A DNA stretch of 64,000 bases, taken from positions 310,001 through 374,000 of the forward strand of contig JADJNS010000004.1 of the NCBI GenBank assembly GCA_016714225.1. Reading direction: 5' to 3'. Of the stretch, positions 52,701-62,814 are shown piece by piece. This DNA comes from Archangiaceae bacterium. GTDB lineage: Bacteria > Myxococcota > Myxococcia > Myxococcales > Myxococcaceae. Position 1 is the first letter of the stretch. The number at the start of each line of letters is the position of its first letter. A model generated the notes under the pieces. The model saw nothing but the letters and a program-made list of their open reading frames with translations. It was not told where the DNA came from and did no database searches. The position numbers were made by a program, and so were the translations under genes.

Positions 52701-55700
52701 TCACCGCGGCGCGCAGCCTGCGCGAGGTGCCCGACGACGACGGCTCGCTCGAGCTGTGCTTGCGGCTGTACCAACGCGCCGACGCCATCGACGAGATGGT
52801 GGCGCTGCTCACCGAGTGCGCGCCCAAGGCGGCCGACGATGCGCGGCGCGCCGAGCTGTACCGCGCGCTGGCCCGCACCGCGGCGCTCAACGACGAAGCC
52901 GAAGACTCGATCGAGGCGTGGAAGCGCGTGCTCGAGCTCGAGCCCACCGACCCCGAGGCGCTCGAGACGGTCGGCAAGCTGCTCGCCAAGGGCGGCCGGG
53001 TGCAGGAGCTCATCGACGTGCTCAAGCGCCAGCTGGCGATGGCCGACGAGCCGCAGCGGCGCGCGGCGCTGCTGTACCAGATGGGGTCGCTGCAGCAGGA
53101 CTATCTGAAGGACCAGGCCGGCGCGCTGGCCACCTTCCGCCGCCTGCTGGAGATACAGCCCGAAGAGCAGAACGCCCTCGAGCGAATGGACCGGCTGTGC
53201 GAGGCGCAGGAGCGCTGGCCCGAGCTGGCCGACGTGCTGGCGCGGCGCCTCAAAGTCGCGCAGGGCGATGCGCTCAACGCGGCGAAGTACCGGCTGGGCC
53301 TGGTGCGCGAGACCAAGCTGCTCGACAAGGCCGGCGCCATCGAGCTGTACACCGAGCTGCTGGGCACCGACCCGCGCAACGCCGGGGCGCTGACCCGCAT
53401 GGAAGCCATCGTCGCGAAAGAGCCGCAGAACGCGGTGGCGGTGGGGGTGCTGCTGACGGCGTACCGCGCCACCGGCGACCTCACCAAGCTGGCCGCGGTG
53501 ATCGAAGCGCGGGTGGCGGTGTCTCCCGACGGCTACGAGCGCAAGCTGCTCTTGACCGAGCTGGCCAGCGTGCGCGACGCGCAAGACGAGCCCGAGCTGG
53601 CGTTTCTGGCCCTGTGGCGCGCGTTCAAGGAAGACCCCAACGACGCCGATCTGCGCAAGCGGCTCGAGACGACCGCCGAGGCGGCGAAGAGCTACGAAGA
53701 GCTGGTCTCGGCGTACGAAGACGAGCTGCCGCGCATCGCCGAAGCGGCCGACGCGGCGACCATCTGCCTCAAGGTGGGTCAGATTCTCGACACCAAGCTG
53801 CGCGAGAGCGACCGCGCGGTGGCCTTCTACGAGAAGGCGCGCGAGATCGAGCCCGAGGTCGGCAACCGGGCCTTGCCCGCGCTCGACCGCATCTACGGCA
53901 ACCTGGGCCAGTACGAGCAGCAGGCGGGGGTGCTCGACGCGCTGGCGTCGCTGGCGCCCGAGGCGCAAGAGCGGGTGGCGCTGCTGTTCCGGCTGGGGCA
54001 GCTGGCGATGGAGAAGCTCGACAGCCCCGACCGCGCGGCCGCGGCGTTCGAGAAGATTCTCACCCTTGAAGCGAAGCACCTGCCGTCGCTGCGCGCGCTC
54101 GAGCAGCTCTACGAACAGGCGCAGGCGCACGACAAGCTGTACCGGGTGCTCGACGCGCAGAAAGAGGGTGCGCAAGGGCCCGAGCGCGAGCGCATTCTGC
54201 AGCGCATCGCCAGCGTCGCCTCTGAAGGCCTGGGCAACGTCGAAGAGTCGATCTCGGTGTACCGCGAGCTGCTCTCGAAGAACCCGCGCAACGAGCAGGC
54301 CTTCGCGCAGCTCGAGAAGCTGCTCGAGAAGGCCGGCCAGGCCGACGAGCTGTACGAGCTGCTCAAGGGCAAGCTGAGCCACACCGTCGACCCGCGCGAG
54401 CTGGTGCGGCTCAACGAGCGGGTGGGGCGGGTGCTGTTTGCGCAGCTGAACCGCGCCGAAGAGGCGATTGGCTACTTCAAGGCGGCGCTCGAGCGCGACG
54501 CGCGGCACCGGGGCGCGCTCGAGTCACTGCGCGACATCAACGAGCAGCTCGACCGCGAGACGATCTCGTCATCGTCCTGCGGCGGCTGATCCCGCTGCAG
54601 GAAGACGCGTCGGGCGTGAAGGGCCTGCGCATTCGCCTGGGTGAGGTGCTGGCGCTGGGCGGGCGGCGCGAAGAGGCGCTCGATGCCGCGCGGCGCGCGC
54701 TCGAGGTCGAGCCGCACGCGGCTGCCGAAGCTCGATCGGGTGATCGCCAGGTCTTCATGCAGCTCAAGGCGTTCGCGACGCCGTGCGCGTCTCGAGGCCA
54801 AGTGCGCAGCATGCCTAGGCTGGAAGAGCGCGAGGCGGCGGCCGCCGTGCTGTTCCAGGTCGCCGACCTGTGGCGCACCTCGGCCAACAAGCCCGACGCG
54901 GCCGGCCCGGCGCTCGAGAAGATTCTCGAGATCGACCCGGCCAACCGGGTGGCGTACGAGCAGGCGCTCAAGCTCTATTCGAAGCAGGGTCAACGACTGG
55001 CGCGCCTACACCACCGCGATGGATCGCTACCTCTCGAACCTCGTCACCGACGAAGAGAAGGTGGCGCGCTGAAAGAGCTGGCGCAGGTGCAGGAGCAGCG
55101 CCTCGGTCAGAAAGACGTGGCGTTCTTGAAGCTCTTGCGCGCCGTCGAGCTGGCGCCGGCAGACCACGAGCTGCGCGAGCAGGTCGAGCGGTTGGCCGAA
55201 GAGACCGAAGGGTACGACGAGCTGGCGACGGCCTACGAGCACGTGGCCGACAACGTGCCGCGGGGCCCCCTGGCCGAGCGGCTGTACCTGGTGCTGGCCA
55301 AGGTGCAGAGTGAGAAGCTCAATGACCTGAGCGGCGCCGAAGGCTCGCTGCGCAAGATTCTCGAGTTCGACCCCACCAACGAGCTGGCGCTCGACGCGCT
55401 GGCCCAGGGCGGCCGGCTCGATCGAGCGGCGCAAAGAGATTCTGCGCGAGATCTCACGCGTCTTCGCCGAGAAGCTGAACAACCCGCGCGAGGCCCAGGC
55501 GGCGCTCGAGCGGGGGCTCGAGCTCGAGCCCGACATGCAGACGCTGCAGTCGCTGATCGCGCTGCAGCGTGAGCAGGGCGACTTCGCGGCGGTGGCGTCT
55601 TCGCTGCTGCGCATGCGCGACATCGCGCCCAGCCCCGAAGAGCGGTCGCAGATTCAGGTCGAGGTGGCGCAGCTCTACGAGCGCGACCTGCAAGACGACG

Positions 55701-58700
55701 AGGCCGCGGTCGAGGGGTACCGTCAGGCGCTCGAGTTCGACCCCGGCAACGCCCTGGCGCTCAACGCCCTGGAGCAGCTCTTCACGCGGCTCAACCGGCC
55801 CGCTGATCTGCTCTCGGTCTACGAGCGGCAGATCGAGCTCACCGACGACTACCGCGAGAAGGTGAAGATCTACTTCAAGAGCGCGCAGATCTGGGAAGAC
55901 ACCTACCAGAACCTGGGCAACGCGGATCAGTGCATCGAGTACGCGCTGATGCTCGACAGCCAGAACCTGCAGGCGATCAAGACGCTCGAGCGGCTGCGCA
56001 AGGCGCAGGGCCGGTGGGACGAGCTGATCGGCGTGGTCGATCGCCACATCAACCTGCTCAGCCACCCGGCCGAGAAGGCCGAGCTGTGCGTGGAGATGGG
56101 CGACATCTTCCACCAGCAGCTCAAGCAGGTCGATCGCGCGGTGACCGCCTACCACCAGGCGCTCGAGCTCGACCCGCGCTGCCGCCCGGCGATGCACGCG
56201 CTGGGCATGCTGTACGAGCGCAGCGGCAACTGGCCCTTCGCGCTCGACATGCTCGAGAAAGAGGCGATCGCGGCGGGCAACACCGCCGACGCGGTCGAGC
56301 TCTTTCACCGCATGGGCAAGATCAACGAGGACATGCTCATCGACCCCGGGTCGGCGAAGCGGTGCTACCTCGAGGCGCTGAAGATCGACCCCAGCTACCT
56401 GCCGTGCATCAGGGCGCTCAAGGGCATCTACGAAATCGAGAAAGACTGGGACTCGTTCGAGAAGGCCCTGGTTCAAGAGGCCGAGCAGACCGAAGACCAG
56501 TACGAGAAGAGCAAGGCGTTCGCCGAGGTCGCCCGCTACTACCTCGAGCGCAAGGAAGACCGCGACGCCTCGACCCGCTTCTACGAAGAGGCGCTGCGGC
56601 TCGACCCGAACAGCGGTGAGGCGGCCAAGCCGCTCGCCGACGTCTACGTCGCGCGCGAAGACTGGCCCAACGCCGAGAAGATGCTCGACATCGTGGTGCT
56701 GCGCATGTCCGAGCGCGCGGCCGACGATCAAGACGGGGCGATCGCGAAAGAGCTGTGCCGCCAGGCGTACCGGCTGGGCTACGTCTGCGAGAAGCTGGGC
56801 AAGAAGGACAAGGCGCTCAAGTGCTACGAGCGCGCCTGGCAGCTCGACGCGACGAACCTGCCGGCGCTCGAAGGGCTGGGCAACCTGTTGGTGCAGGCCA
56901 AGCGCTTCGACGAGGCGCTCAAGGTCTACCAGACCATTCTGATTCACCACCGCGACGATCTGACCGATCTCGAGGTGGTCGAGATCTACTGGACGCTGGG
57001 TGACGTGCACCTGCAGATGCGCCAGCTCGATCGGGCGCAGAACCACTTCGAGAAGGCGCTGGGCATCGACCCCGGCCACGAGCCGTCGCTGCGCTCGATG
57101 GTCACCATCGCCGACCAGACCAACGCGTTCGAGAAGTCGGCCGAGTACCGAGCGAGCCTGCTGAAGGTGCTCGACGACGAGCCGAAGTACCAGGTGGCGG
57201 TCGAGCTGGGCCGCCTGGCGAGAGAGAAGCTGAACGACGCCTACATGGCGATCGACGCGTACCTGTGGCGGCCAAGCTGAACCCCGCCGCGCTCGACGTG
57301 CTGGACGCGCTCTACGTGCTGTACCGCGAGACGCAGCAGGGCCCCAAGGCGGCCGAGATGCTCGAGAAGATGCTGGGCGTGACGACCTGCGCGACGATCC
57401 GCAGCGCTTGAAGCGCGTGTGGTTCGCGCTCGGAGAGATCGCCCGCGACGAGCTCAACGAGCTCGACAAGGCAGAAGCGGCGTTCAACTCGGCGCTCGAC
57501 GCCGACTGGCACTTCATCGAGGCGTTCAGCGCGCTCGAGGCGATGCTGGGCAAGAACAAGATGTGGCAGTCGCTCGAGCAGAACTACCACCGCATGATCA
57601 AGCGGCTGCCCAAGGCCGAGAACACCCACGGCGCGCGCATGGGGCTGTTCCAGGCGATGGGCGAGCTGTACCAGCAGAAGCTGAAGCGACCCGACGCCGC
57701 GGTCGAGGTGTTCAAGGTGGTGGCCATGGGGCTGCCCGAAGACGCGGTGATTCAAGAGAAGTTCGCCGAGCTGGCCTCGCAGCAGGCGGGCTACGAAGAG
57801 AGCGCCACCGAGGCCTATCGCCGGGCGCTGCCCCAGACCTCGAACCCGGGCAAGGTGGCGAGCGCGCTGGCCGAGCTGGCGGCGCGCCGAAAAGACTACG
57901 ACTCGGCGTGGCTGGCGGCGCAGGTGGTGTCGGGCTTGATCGGCGACGTGGGGCCGAACGAGCGCGAGATCCTCACCAAGCTGACTCCGTACGCGAAGAA
58001 GAAAGAGGTGGCGCAGCGGGCGCTCACCGATCGCCTGTGGCACTCGCACCTGTTTCACCCCCCGGGTGCGCGGCCCGATCAGCGAGCTGATGGCGATTCT
58101 CTACGAGTACGCCCGGCACATCTACAAAGAGGACTTCGTCAAGTACCAGATCGACAAGAAGCGGCACTTCATCGACGTGAATGCGTCGCAGGAGTACCAG
58201 ATTCACCACTTCCGCTACGTGTCGCGCATCTTGGGAATGGAGGGGGTGGCCCTGTTCTCGCCGTACCTCGCGGTCACCCGCGAGCGCATGGCGAAGCGCA
58301 CCACCGAGCCGGCGCCCGAGCCGACGCTGGGCGTCGAGATCTGCCACACCGAGCCGGCCTGCCTCAAAGTCGGGGGCAAGTTCTTCTCGGAGCAGGGTCA
58401 GAAAGAGGTCTATTACATGCTCGGTCGCTCACTGGCGCTGATGCGGCCCGAGCTGGCCTTGTCGCAGCGGCTGTCGGCTGAGCGGCTCGAGGCGGTGTTC
58501 CAGGCCGCGCTCTCGCTCTCGGTCGATCGCTTCAGGTTCACCGCCGACCCGCGGGCGCTCGATGCCGAGCGCCGGGTGCTCGAGAAGGCGCTGCCCGAGC
58601 CGGCGCGCGCAGCGCTCTCGCGGGTCACGCACGAGTACGTGAAGACCGCCACTCCCAACGATCTTCGCAACTACCTCGAAGGCGCCGAGCTGTCGGCGGT

Positions 58701-58890
58701 TCGCACCGGCATGTTCGTGGCGGGTGAGATCGAGCCGGTGAAGAAGATGGTGCTGGGCGAGAACGGCGCCTCTTTCCGCGTGCAGCCGCGCTCGAAGATT
58801 CGCGACCTGATGGTGTTCGCGCTGGGCGAAGACCTTCACGCGCTGCGCGTGGCGGTGGGCACGCACGTCGAAGTGCTGGCGCGCCGCTGA
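46737..58890 (+). CDS. gltI: Giant TPR scaffold protein GltI (AgmK)-like, frame broken many times
   Basis: One gene of about 12.15 kb, about 4,050 residues if repaired, one of the largest TPR proteins known in this family. Reading starts MAKDDTEAQLEKSGRVEELI (no signal, so cytoplasmic) and continues as dozens of TPR units with a recurrent LEPDxxxALxxLxxLY pattern. The frame breaks at about 51419, 54556, several places in 54715-54840, about 54985, 55070, 55405-55420, 57262, 57379 and 58057; after each break the same repeat pattern resumes in another frame. Most can be repaired by one base. The last 270 residues (from KKRHFIDVNASQEYQIHHF) form a non-TPR domain. Gene neighbours and size match AgmK/GltI of M. 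xanthus, a cytoplasmic scaffold of the gliding complex. Longest intact segments: 46737-51419, 51420-54555, 55421-57262. Confidence 0.85.
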
Positions 58891-59018
58891 GCACGTGCGA
58901 CGGAAAAAGGCGCGCACGTTTGTAGGTGTTAGACTTGCACCCGCGGGAACTCGAGAGCGGGTTCCGGCGTCCGTCAGCTTGACCCCTCAGGGGCTCACCT
59001 CTACGCTTCCGGAGTTTC

Positions 59019-61202
59019 ATGAGATTCGTCTGCGACAGCTGCCGCGCGCAGTACATGATCAGTGACGAGAAGGTCGGCCCCAAAGGGGTCAAGGTCCGCT
59101 GCAAGAAGTGCGGCTACGTCATTCTGGTCAAGAAGGCGGATGCGAACGGTCACGCGAGCAAGTCGTCCGCGCCGTCGCAGCCGCAGGCTCCGGTTCCGCT
59201 CTCGAATGATCCCGACGACGCGCTCGCCACGCAGGTGATGCAGAACCCGCTCTCGGGCGGGCTGCCGTCGGCGACGCTGTCCACCGGCGACGACTCACCG
59301 GGTCTGGGCGACGAGAAGACGGGGCAGATGCCGGCGCAGGGCGCGGGGCTGCTCGACGCCAGCGAAGACGAGATCGGCGCGGTGTTCGACCAGGTGCTGA
59401 ACTCGGGCGCGCACTCGATTCCCAAGTCGGTCAAAGAAGAGCGCGCCGATACCGAGCAGCAGGCGCTCGGCGGCGAGCCCGACGACCGCATGAGCACCCG
59501 GGTCATCGACTCGGAGACGGTGAAGAAGCTCGCCGAAGAGTCGGGTGGCTCGCCGCAGAACGGCAACGGCCACGCGCCGGCCAAAGAGGTACCCAAGACC
59601 GACTGGTTCGTCGCCATCGACGACAAGCAGACCGGCCCGCTCACCCTCGAGAAGATCAAAGAGCACTGGGAGCGCGGCGAGATCGGCCCCGACTCGCTGT
59701 GCTGGCGCGCCGGCTTCAGCGACTGGATTCCGGTGAGCGAGGTCGCCGATCTGGCGGCCGAGCTGGCGCCGCGCCCGAGCAAGCCGGTGATGGTCGCGCC
59801 GGTCACGGTAGGCGGCGGCATGCCCGGCTCGGTGGTCAGCGTGCCGGTCGAGTCGGCGTTCTCGGCGGGCGGAGTGATGAAGTCGGTGCGCAGCGAGGTG
59901 CAGGTGCCGCTCGCCGCCGCCCCGCCCGAAGAGACCGGCAGCTGGAGGCCCTCGGCGGCCTCGGCGCTCGCCTCGCTGGTGAAAGAAGAGATGGAGGCGC
60001 TCGCCAAGCCTCCGCCCAAGGCGCAGGGGGGAGACCCGGTGGGCGTGGGCGAAGCGCCGCTGATGTCGTCGGGCGGCCTGCTGAGCGATCTGCCCGAAGC
60101 GTCGATGGCCAACCCCAAGAAGGGGATGAACGGCCACTCGAACCCGCGCGCCGAGACGGTGCAGTCACCGGGCGAGATGACCGCCGCGCACGGCCCGCGC
60201 AACCCGTACATCGCGAACCCGGGCGCTACCTACAGCTCTCCGGGCGTGAGCCAGTACCGCCCGCCGCAAGAGGGCAACAAGACCGCGATCATCGCCATCA
60301 TCGCGCTGTCGCTGGTGGCGGTGCTGGGCATCGGCGCGTTCGTACTGGTGAGCCTCAACAAGCCTGGCGCCTCGACCAACACCGGCAACACGCCCCCGCC
60401 GGTGCAGCCGCAGAACCCGGTCGCGCAGCCTCCTGCTGCGAACCTGCAGGCCAACGCGCAGCCGGCTCCGGCCCAGCCCGGGCAGCCGGTGGCTCAGCCG
60501 AACCCCGCTCAGCCGGGTCAGCCTGCCGCGGCGGGCCAGCCTGCTCCTGCGGGGCAGCCGGCAGCCGCGGGGCAGCCGGTTGCCGCCAACGCTCCGCCTG
60601 CCGCCGCGGCGCAGCCCGCAGGCGGGCAGACGGCGCACAACAAGACGACCCTCACCAAGCCTCCGCCCGCCGACAAGACGGTCGCCACGCGCGAGAGAGA
60701 GCCCAAGGCGGAAGCCGTCGAGAAGCCCGCGAAGGAAGAGAAGAAGCCCATCGCCGAGGCGAAGGGCGGCGACGACGAGTTCGCGGCGGCGTTCGGTTCG
60801 CCCAAGGCCGAGAAGAAGGAAAGCAAGAAGGCCGAAGACAAGCCCGCCGACGAGTCTGGCGGGTCGAAGAAGTCGTCGGTCTACATTCCCCCCGCGCCGG
60901 GCCAGGGCGGCAACATTCCCGAGTCGCTCGGCCAGGCCGACATCATGGAAGTGGTGAAGAGCAACATCGGCCCGATCAAGAAGTGCGTCGACGAGCAGAA
61001 GGCGAAGGAGCCGGGCACCTCGGGCAAGCTGGTGATGAAGTGGACGATTCAGACCAGCGGCAAGGCCACCAAGGTCGAGGTCGTCTCGGAAGAGTTCAAG
61101 TCGACCTACCTCGCCGGGTGCGTGGGCGGGCTCATCAAGACCTGGCAGTTCCCCAAGCACAAGACGCAGGGCGAGCCGGTCGTCTTCCCCTTCAAGTTCT
61201 AG
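59019..61202 (+). CDS. gltJ: Gliding motility protein GltJ (AgmX): zinc finger, GYF domain, TM, TonB-like C terminus
   Basis: A 727-residue inner-membrane protein. Residues 1-37 form a zinc ribbon with CDSC (Cys5/Cys8) and CKKC (Cys28/Cys31). Residues about 193-245 are a GYF domain (TDWFVAIDDKQTGPLTLEKI, then WRAGFSDWIPVSEV). One transmembrane helix lies at about 422-446 (IIAIIALSLVAVLGIGAFVL). A long Pro/Ala/Gln-rich periplasmic linker follows and then a TonB-C domain from about 645 (MEVVKSNIGPIKKCVDEQ, VMKWTIQTSGKATKVEVV). In M. xanthus the GltJ zinc and GYF modules connect the polarity GTPase system (MglA/MglB) to the gliding complex. The protein pairs with GltG as a second TonB-like linker. 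The 128-bp gap upstream contains TTGACC-N17-TACGCT, but too close to the ATG. Confidence 0.93.
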   Translation: MRFVCDSCRAQYMISDEKVGPKGVKVRCKKCGYVILVKKADANGHASKSSAPSQPQAPVPLSNDPDDALATQVMQNPLSGGLPSATLSTGDDSPGLGDEKTGQMPAQGAGLLDASEDEIGAVFDQVLNSGAHSIPKSVKEERADTEQQALGGEPDDRMSTRVIDSETVKKLAEESGGSPQNGNGHAPAKEVPKTDWFVAIDDKQTGPLTLEKIKEHWERGEIGPDSLCWRAGFSDWIPVSEVADLAAELAPRPSKPVMVAPVTVGGGMPGSVVSVPVESAFSAGGVMKSVRSEVQVPLAAAPPEETGSWRPSAASALASLVKEEMEALAKPPPKAQGGDPVGVGEAPLMSSGGLLSDLPEASMANPKKGMNGHSNPRAETVQSPGEMTAAHGPRNPYIANPGATYSSPGVSQYRPPQEGNKTAIIAIIALSLVAVLGIGAFVLVSLNKPGASTNTGNTPPPVQPQNPVAQPPAANLQANAQPAPAQPGQPVAQPNPAQPGQPAAAGQPAPAGQPAAAGQPVAANAPPAAAAQPAGGQTAHNKTTLTKPPPADKTVATREREPKAEAVEKPAKEEKKPIAEAKGGDDEFAAAFGSPKAEKKESKKAEDKPADESGGSKKSSVYIPPAPGQGGNIPESLGQADIMEVVKSNIGPIKKCVDEQKAKEPGTSGKLVMKWTIQTSGKATKVEVVSEEFKSTYLAGCVGGLIKTWQFPKHKTQGEPVVFPFKF

Positions 61203-61329
61203 GCTGAAAACGGCTGCACGGGCCGATCTCTTCGTTGCCGGCTTGCGGTGCGTGCTCATGGCCATACTGCGGCCATTCCGCGCGCTCCGCGCCGGCGCCT
61301 CGACCTCGGCCCGTTCGCTCGTTTTCAGC
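61203..61329 (+). repeat. Long imperfect inverted repeat after gltJ
   Basis: Left arm 61203-61226 and right arm 61306-61329 are complementary at 10 outer and 9 inner base pairs (gctgaaaacg/cgttttcagc and acgggccga/tcggcccgt) separated by a symmetric five-base internal loop. The 79-base interior is GC-rich. It begins at the base after the gltJ stop. Possible terminator, structured RNA or remnant of a small palindromic element. Confidence 0.6.
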
Positions 61330-61629
61330 GCGCTCCGTTCGTGCGCCGCCCTTTGCGGTTCTCGCCGCGGCGCGTCGTTCGGTTACCGAATTCGACGCTG
61401 GGGCGCGCGCAGGTGGGGGCGATTACTTCTCGCTCCCAATGGAGGGTGGCAGTGAACAGCGCGCGGCAGGGCACCGCCCCGTAACGGGAGGCGCGGGGTG
61501 AGGCGCGCGACGGAGAGCTCGAGCGCCGGGCGCCGCGGCCCGCGCCGGGCGTTGCGGCGGCAGCCGCGGGCGCGGCGTGTTTCTTTTGCTGGCTTTTTCG
61601 CGCACCTCTCGTCGAGGATTCACCTGCGA
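61330..61629 (+). other. Intergenic stretch without a gene
   Basis: Between the inverted repeat and the RelA/SpoT-fold gene. Open frames run through it in all three forward phases with no coding bias or recognisable product, and the downstream gene's frame is open back to 61498 with Arg-rich low-quality residues. I read it as untranslated leader plus promoter; no clear -10/-35 pair is visible. tttcttttgctggctttttcg at 61581-61601 is a short T-rich stretch that stands out from the GC-rich surroundings. Confidence 0.4.
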
Positions 61630-62775
61630 ATGACGGCGCTCAAGCACCAGCCGACGATGCCGGATCTTCCGGTGCGGACGGTGCGGGAGATGGGGCTCAA
61701 GGAGCTCGAGCGCATTCGGCTCATCTTGCGCGGCGGCTCGGTGCTCGAGTGGCGCCGCCTGCACTTCAAGGAGCGCGACGAGGTCGACCGCTTCTTGCGG
61801 CTGTGCCAGGTCGACCCCAGCGCGCCGCACGACGACGAGTGGGTGCGGGTGATTCTGTCGGACGCGGTCGAGTACCTGCGCAAGACGTTCGACTACAAGG
61901 TCGCCGAGCCGGTCGCGAACCCCAAAGAGATTCACGACCTCTTCCTCTACGCCTCAGGTGCGAAAGAGCCGCGCCGCTACCGGAAGATCGCCTGCATCGT
62001 GCTCAAGGTGATGCACGTGATTCAGCACATCGAGGGGCGCGACCTGCTCTTCAAGCTCGCGGTCTCGGAGGCCGAGCTGGCGCAGCTGGTCACCGAGCGC
62101 GTCACCGCGGCCGCCGAAGAGATGAAGCTCAAGGGCCTGCCGATCGTCGAGTTCGCCGACTCGATCAAGACACGCGAGTCGATCATCTCGAAGCTGATCG
62201 CCAAGCGCGAGTCGACCGCCGGCACCGTGTACGACCGCACTCGCTTCCGCATCATCGTGAAGGAGCGGCCCGACGTGCTGCCGGTGCTGTACTACATCAC
62301 CCAGAAGCTGGTGCCCTTCAACTTCCTGGTGCCGACGCAGGCCGAGAACACGCTGCTCAACTTCAAAGATCTGCTCCGCGACTACCCCAACTTCCAGAAG
62401 CACGTGAAAGATCTGCACCTCGACGAAGACTACGAGGAGCGCGAGAACCGCAAGCCCAACAACAAGTTCTCGGGCAGCGGCTACCGCATCTTGAACTTCG
62501 TGGCCGACGTGCCGATTCGCCTCGACGCGTACCTGCCGCCTCCCGAGAAAGACCCGCGGCCGCGCAAGGGCCGCATCGCGCTGGCGCTCTGCGAGTTCCA
62601 GATCTGCGACGAGGCCACCGCGGTGCTCAACGAGCAGGGCGAGAACAGCCACGAGCGCTACAAGCAGCGGCAGCGCGAGGTGGTGCTCAAGCGGCTCTCG
62701 CGCGGGCTGGTGGTGCCCAAGCGGCAGCTGCTCGCCGGCAAGGCGAAAGACAAGAGCGCCGACGCCAAGCCGTGA
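61630..62775 (+). CDS. RelA/SpoT-fold-like protein of unknown function
   Basis: A 381-residue soluble protein. The N-terminal half is helical (LKELERIRLILRGGSVLEW). The C-terminal half has features of the RelA/SpoT nucleotidyltransferase fold: TVYDRTRFRIIV (Asp202, matching the metal-binding Asp of the RSH D-x-x-G-x-R-I motif), FSGSGYRILNF (compare GYQSLH), CEFQICDEATAVL (Glu322, compare the EVQIRT catalytic Glu) and EQGENSHERYK (compare the AExGxAAHxxYK end motif). It may be an uncharacterised myxobacterial family; I do not claim (p)ppGpp synthesis. Start at ATG 61630; the alternative ATG 61657 removes nine residues. Convergent with ffh across 39 bp. Confidence 0.75.
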   Translation: MTALKHQPTMPDLPVRTVREMGLKELERIRLILRGGSVLEWRRLHFKERDEVDRFLRLCQVDPSAPHDDEWVRVILSDAVEYLRKTFDYKVAEPVANPKEIHDLFLYASGAKEPRRYRKIACIVLKVMHVIQHIEGRDLLFKLAVSEAELAQLVTERVTAAAEEMKLKGLPIVEFADSIKTRESIISKLIAKRESTAGTVYDRTRFRIIVKERPDVLPVLYYITQKLVPFNFLVPTQAENTLLNFKDLLRDYPNFQKHVKDLHLDEDYEERENRKPNNKFSGSGYRILNFVADVPIRLDAYLPPPEKDPRPRKGRIALALCEFQICDEATAVLNEQGENSHERYKQRQREVVLKRLSRGLVVPKRQLLAGKAKDKSADAKP

Positions 62776-62814
62776 CGCGTAGGCGGGCCCGAGGGCTGAC
62801 GGCCGCGCGGTGCA

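Noticed and set aside
58979..59007. Promoter TTGACC-N17-TACGCT for gltJ
   Set aside because: The -10 box is 11 bases from the ATG, so transcription would start inside or after the ribosome site; kept only as a shared-motif observation.
61243..61501. Small Arg-rich open frames after gltJ
   Set aside because: Three overlapping phases are open at once with no codon bias, ribosome site or motif; part of the region is an inverted repeat.
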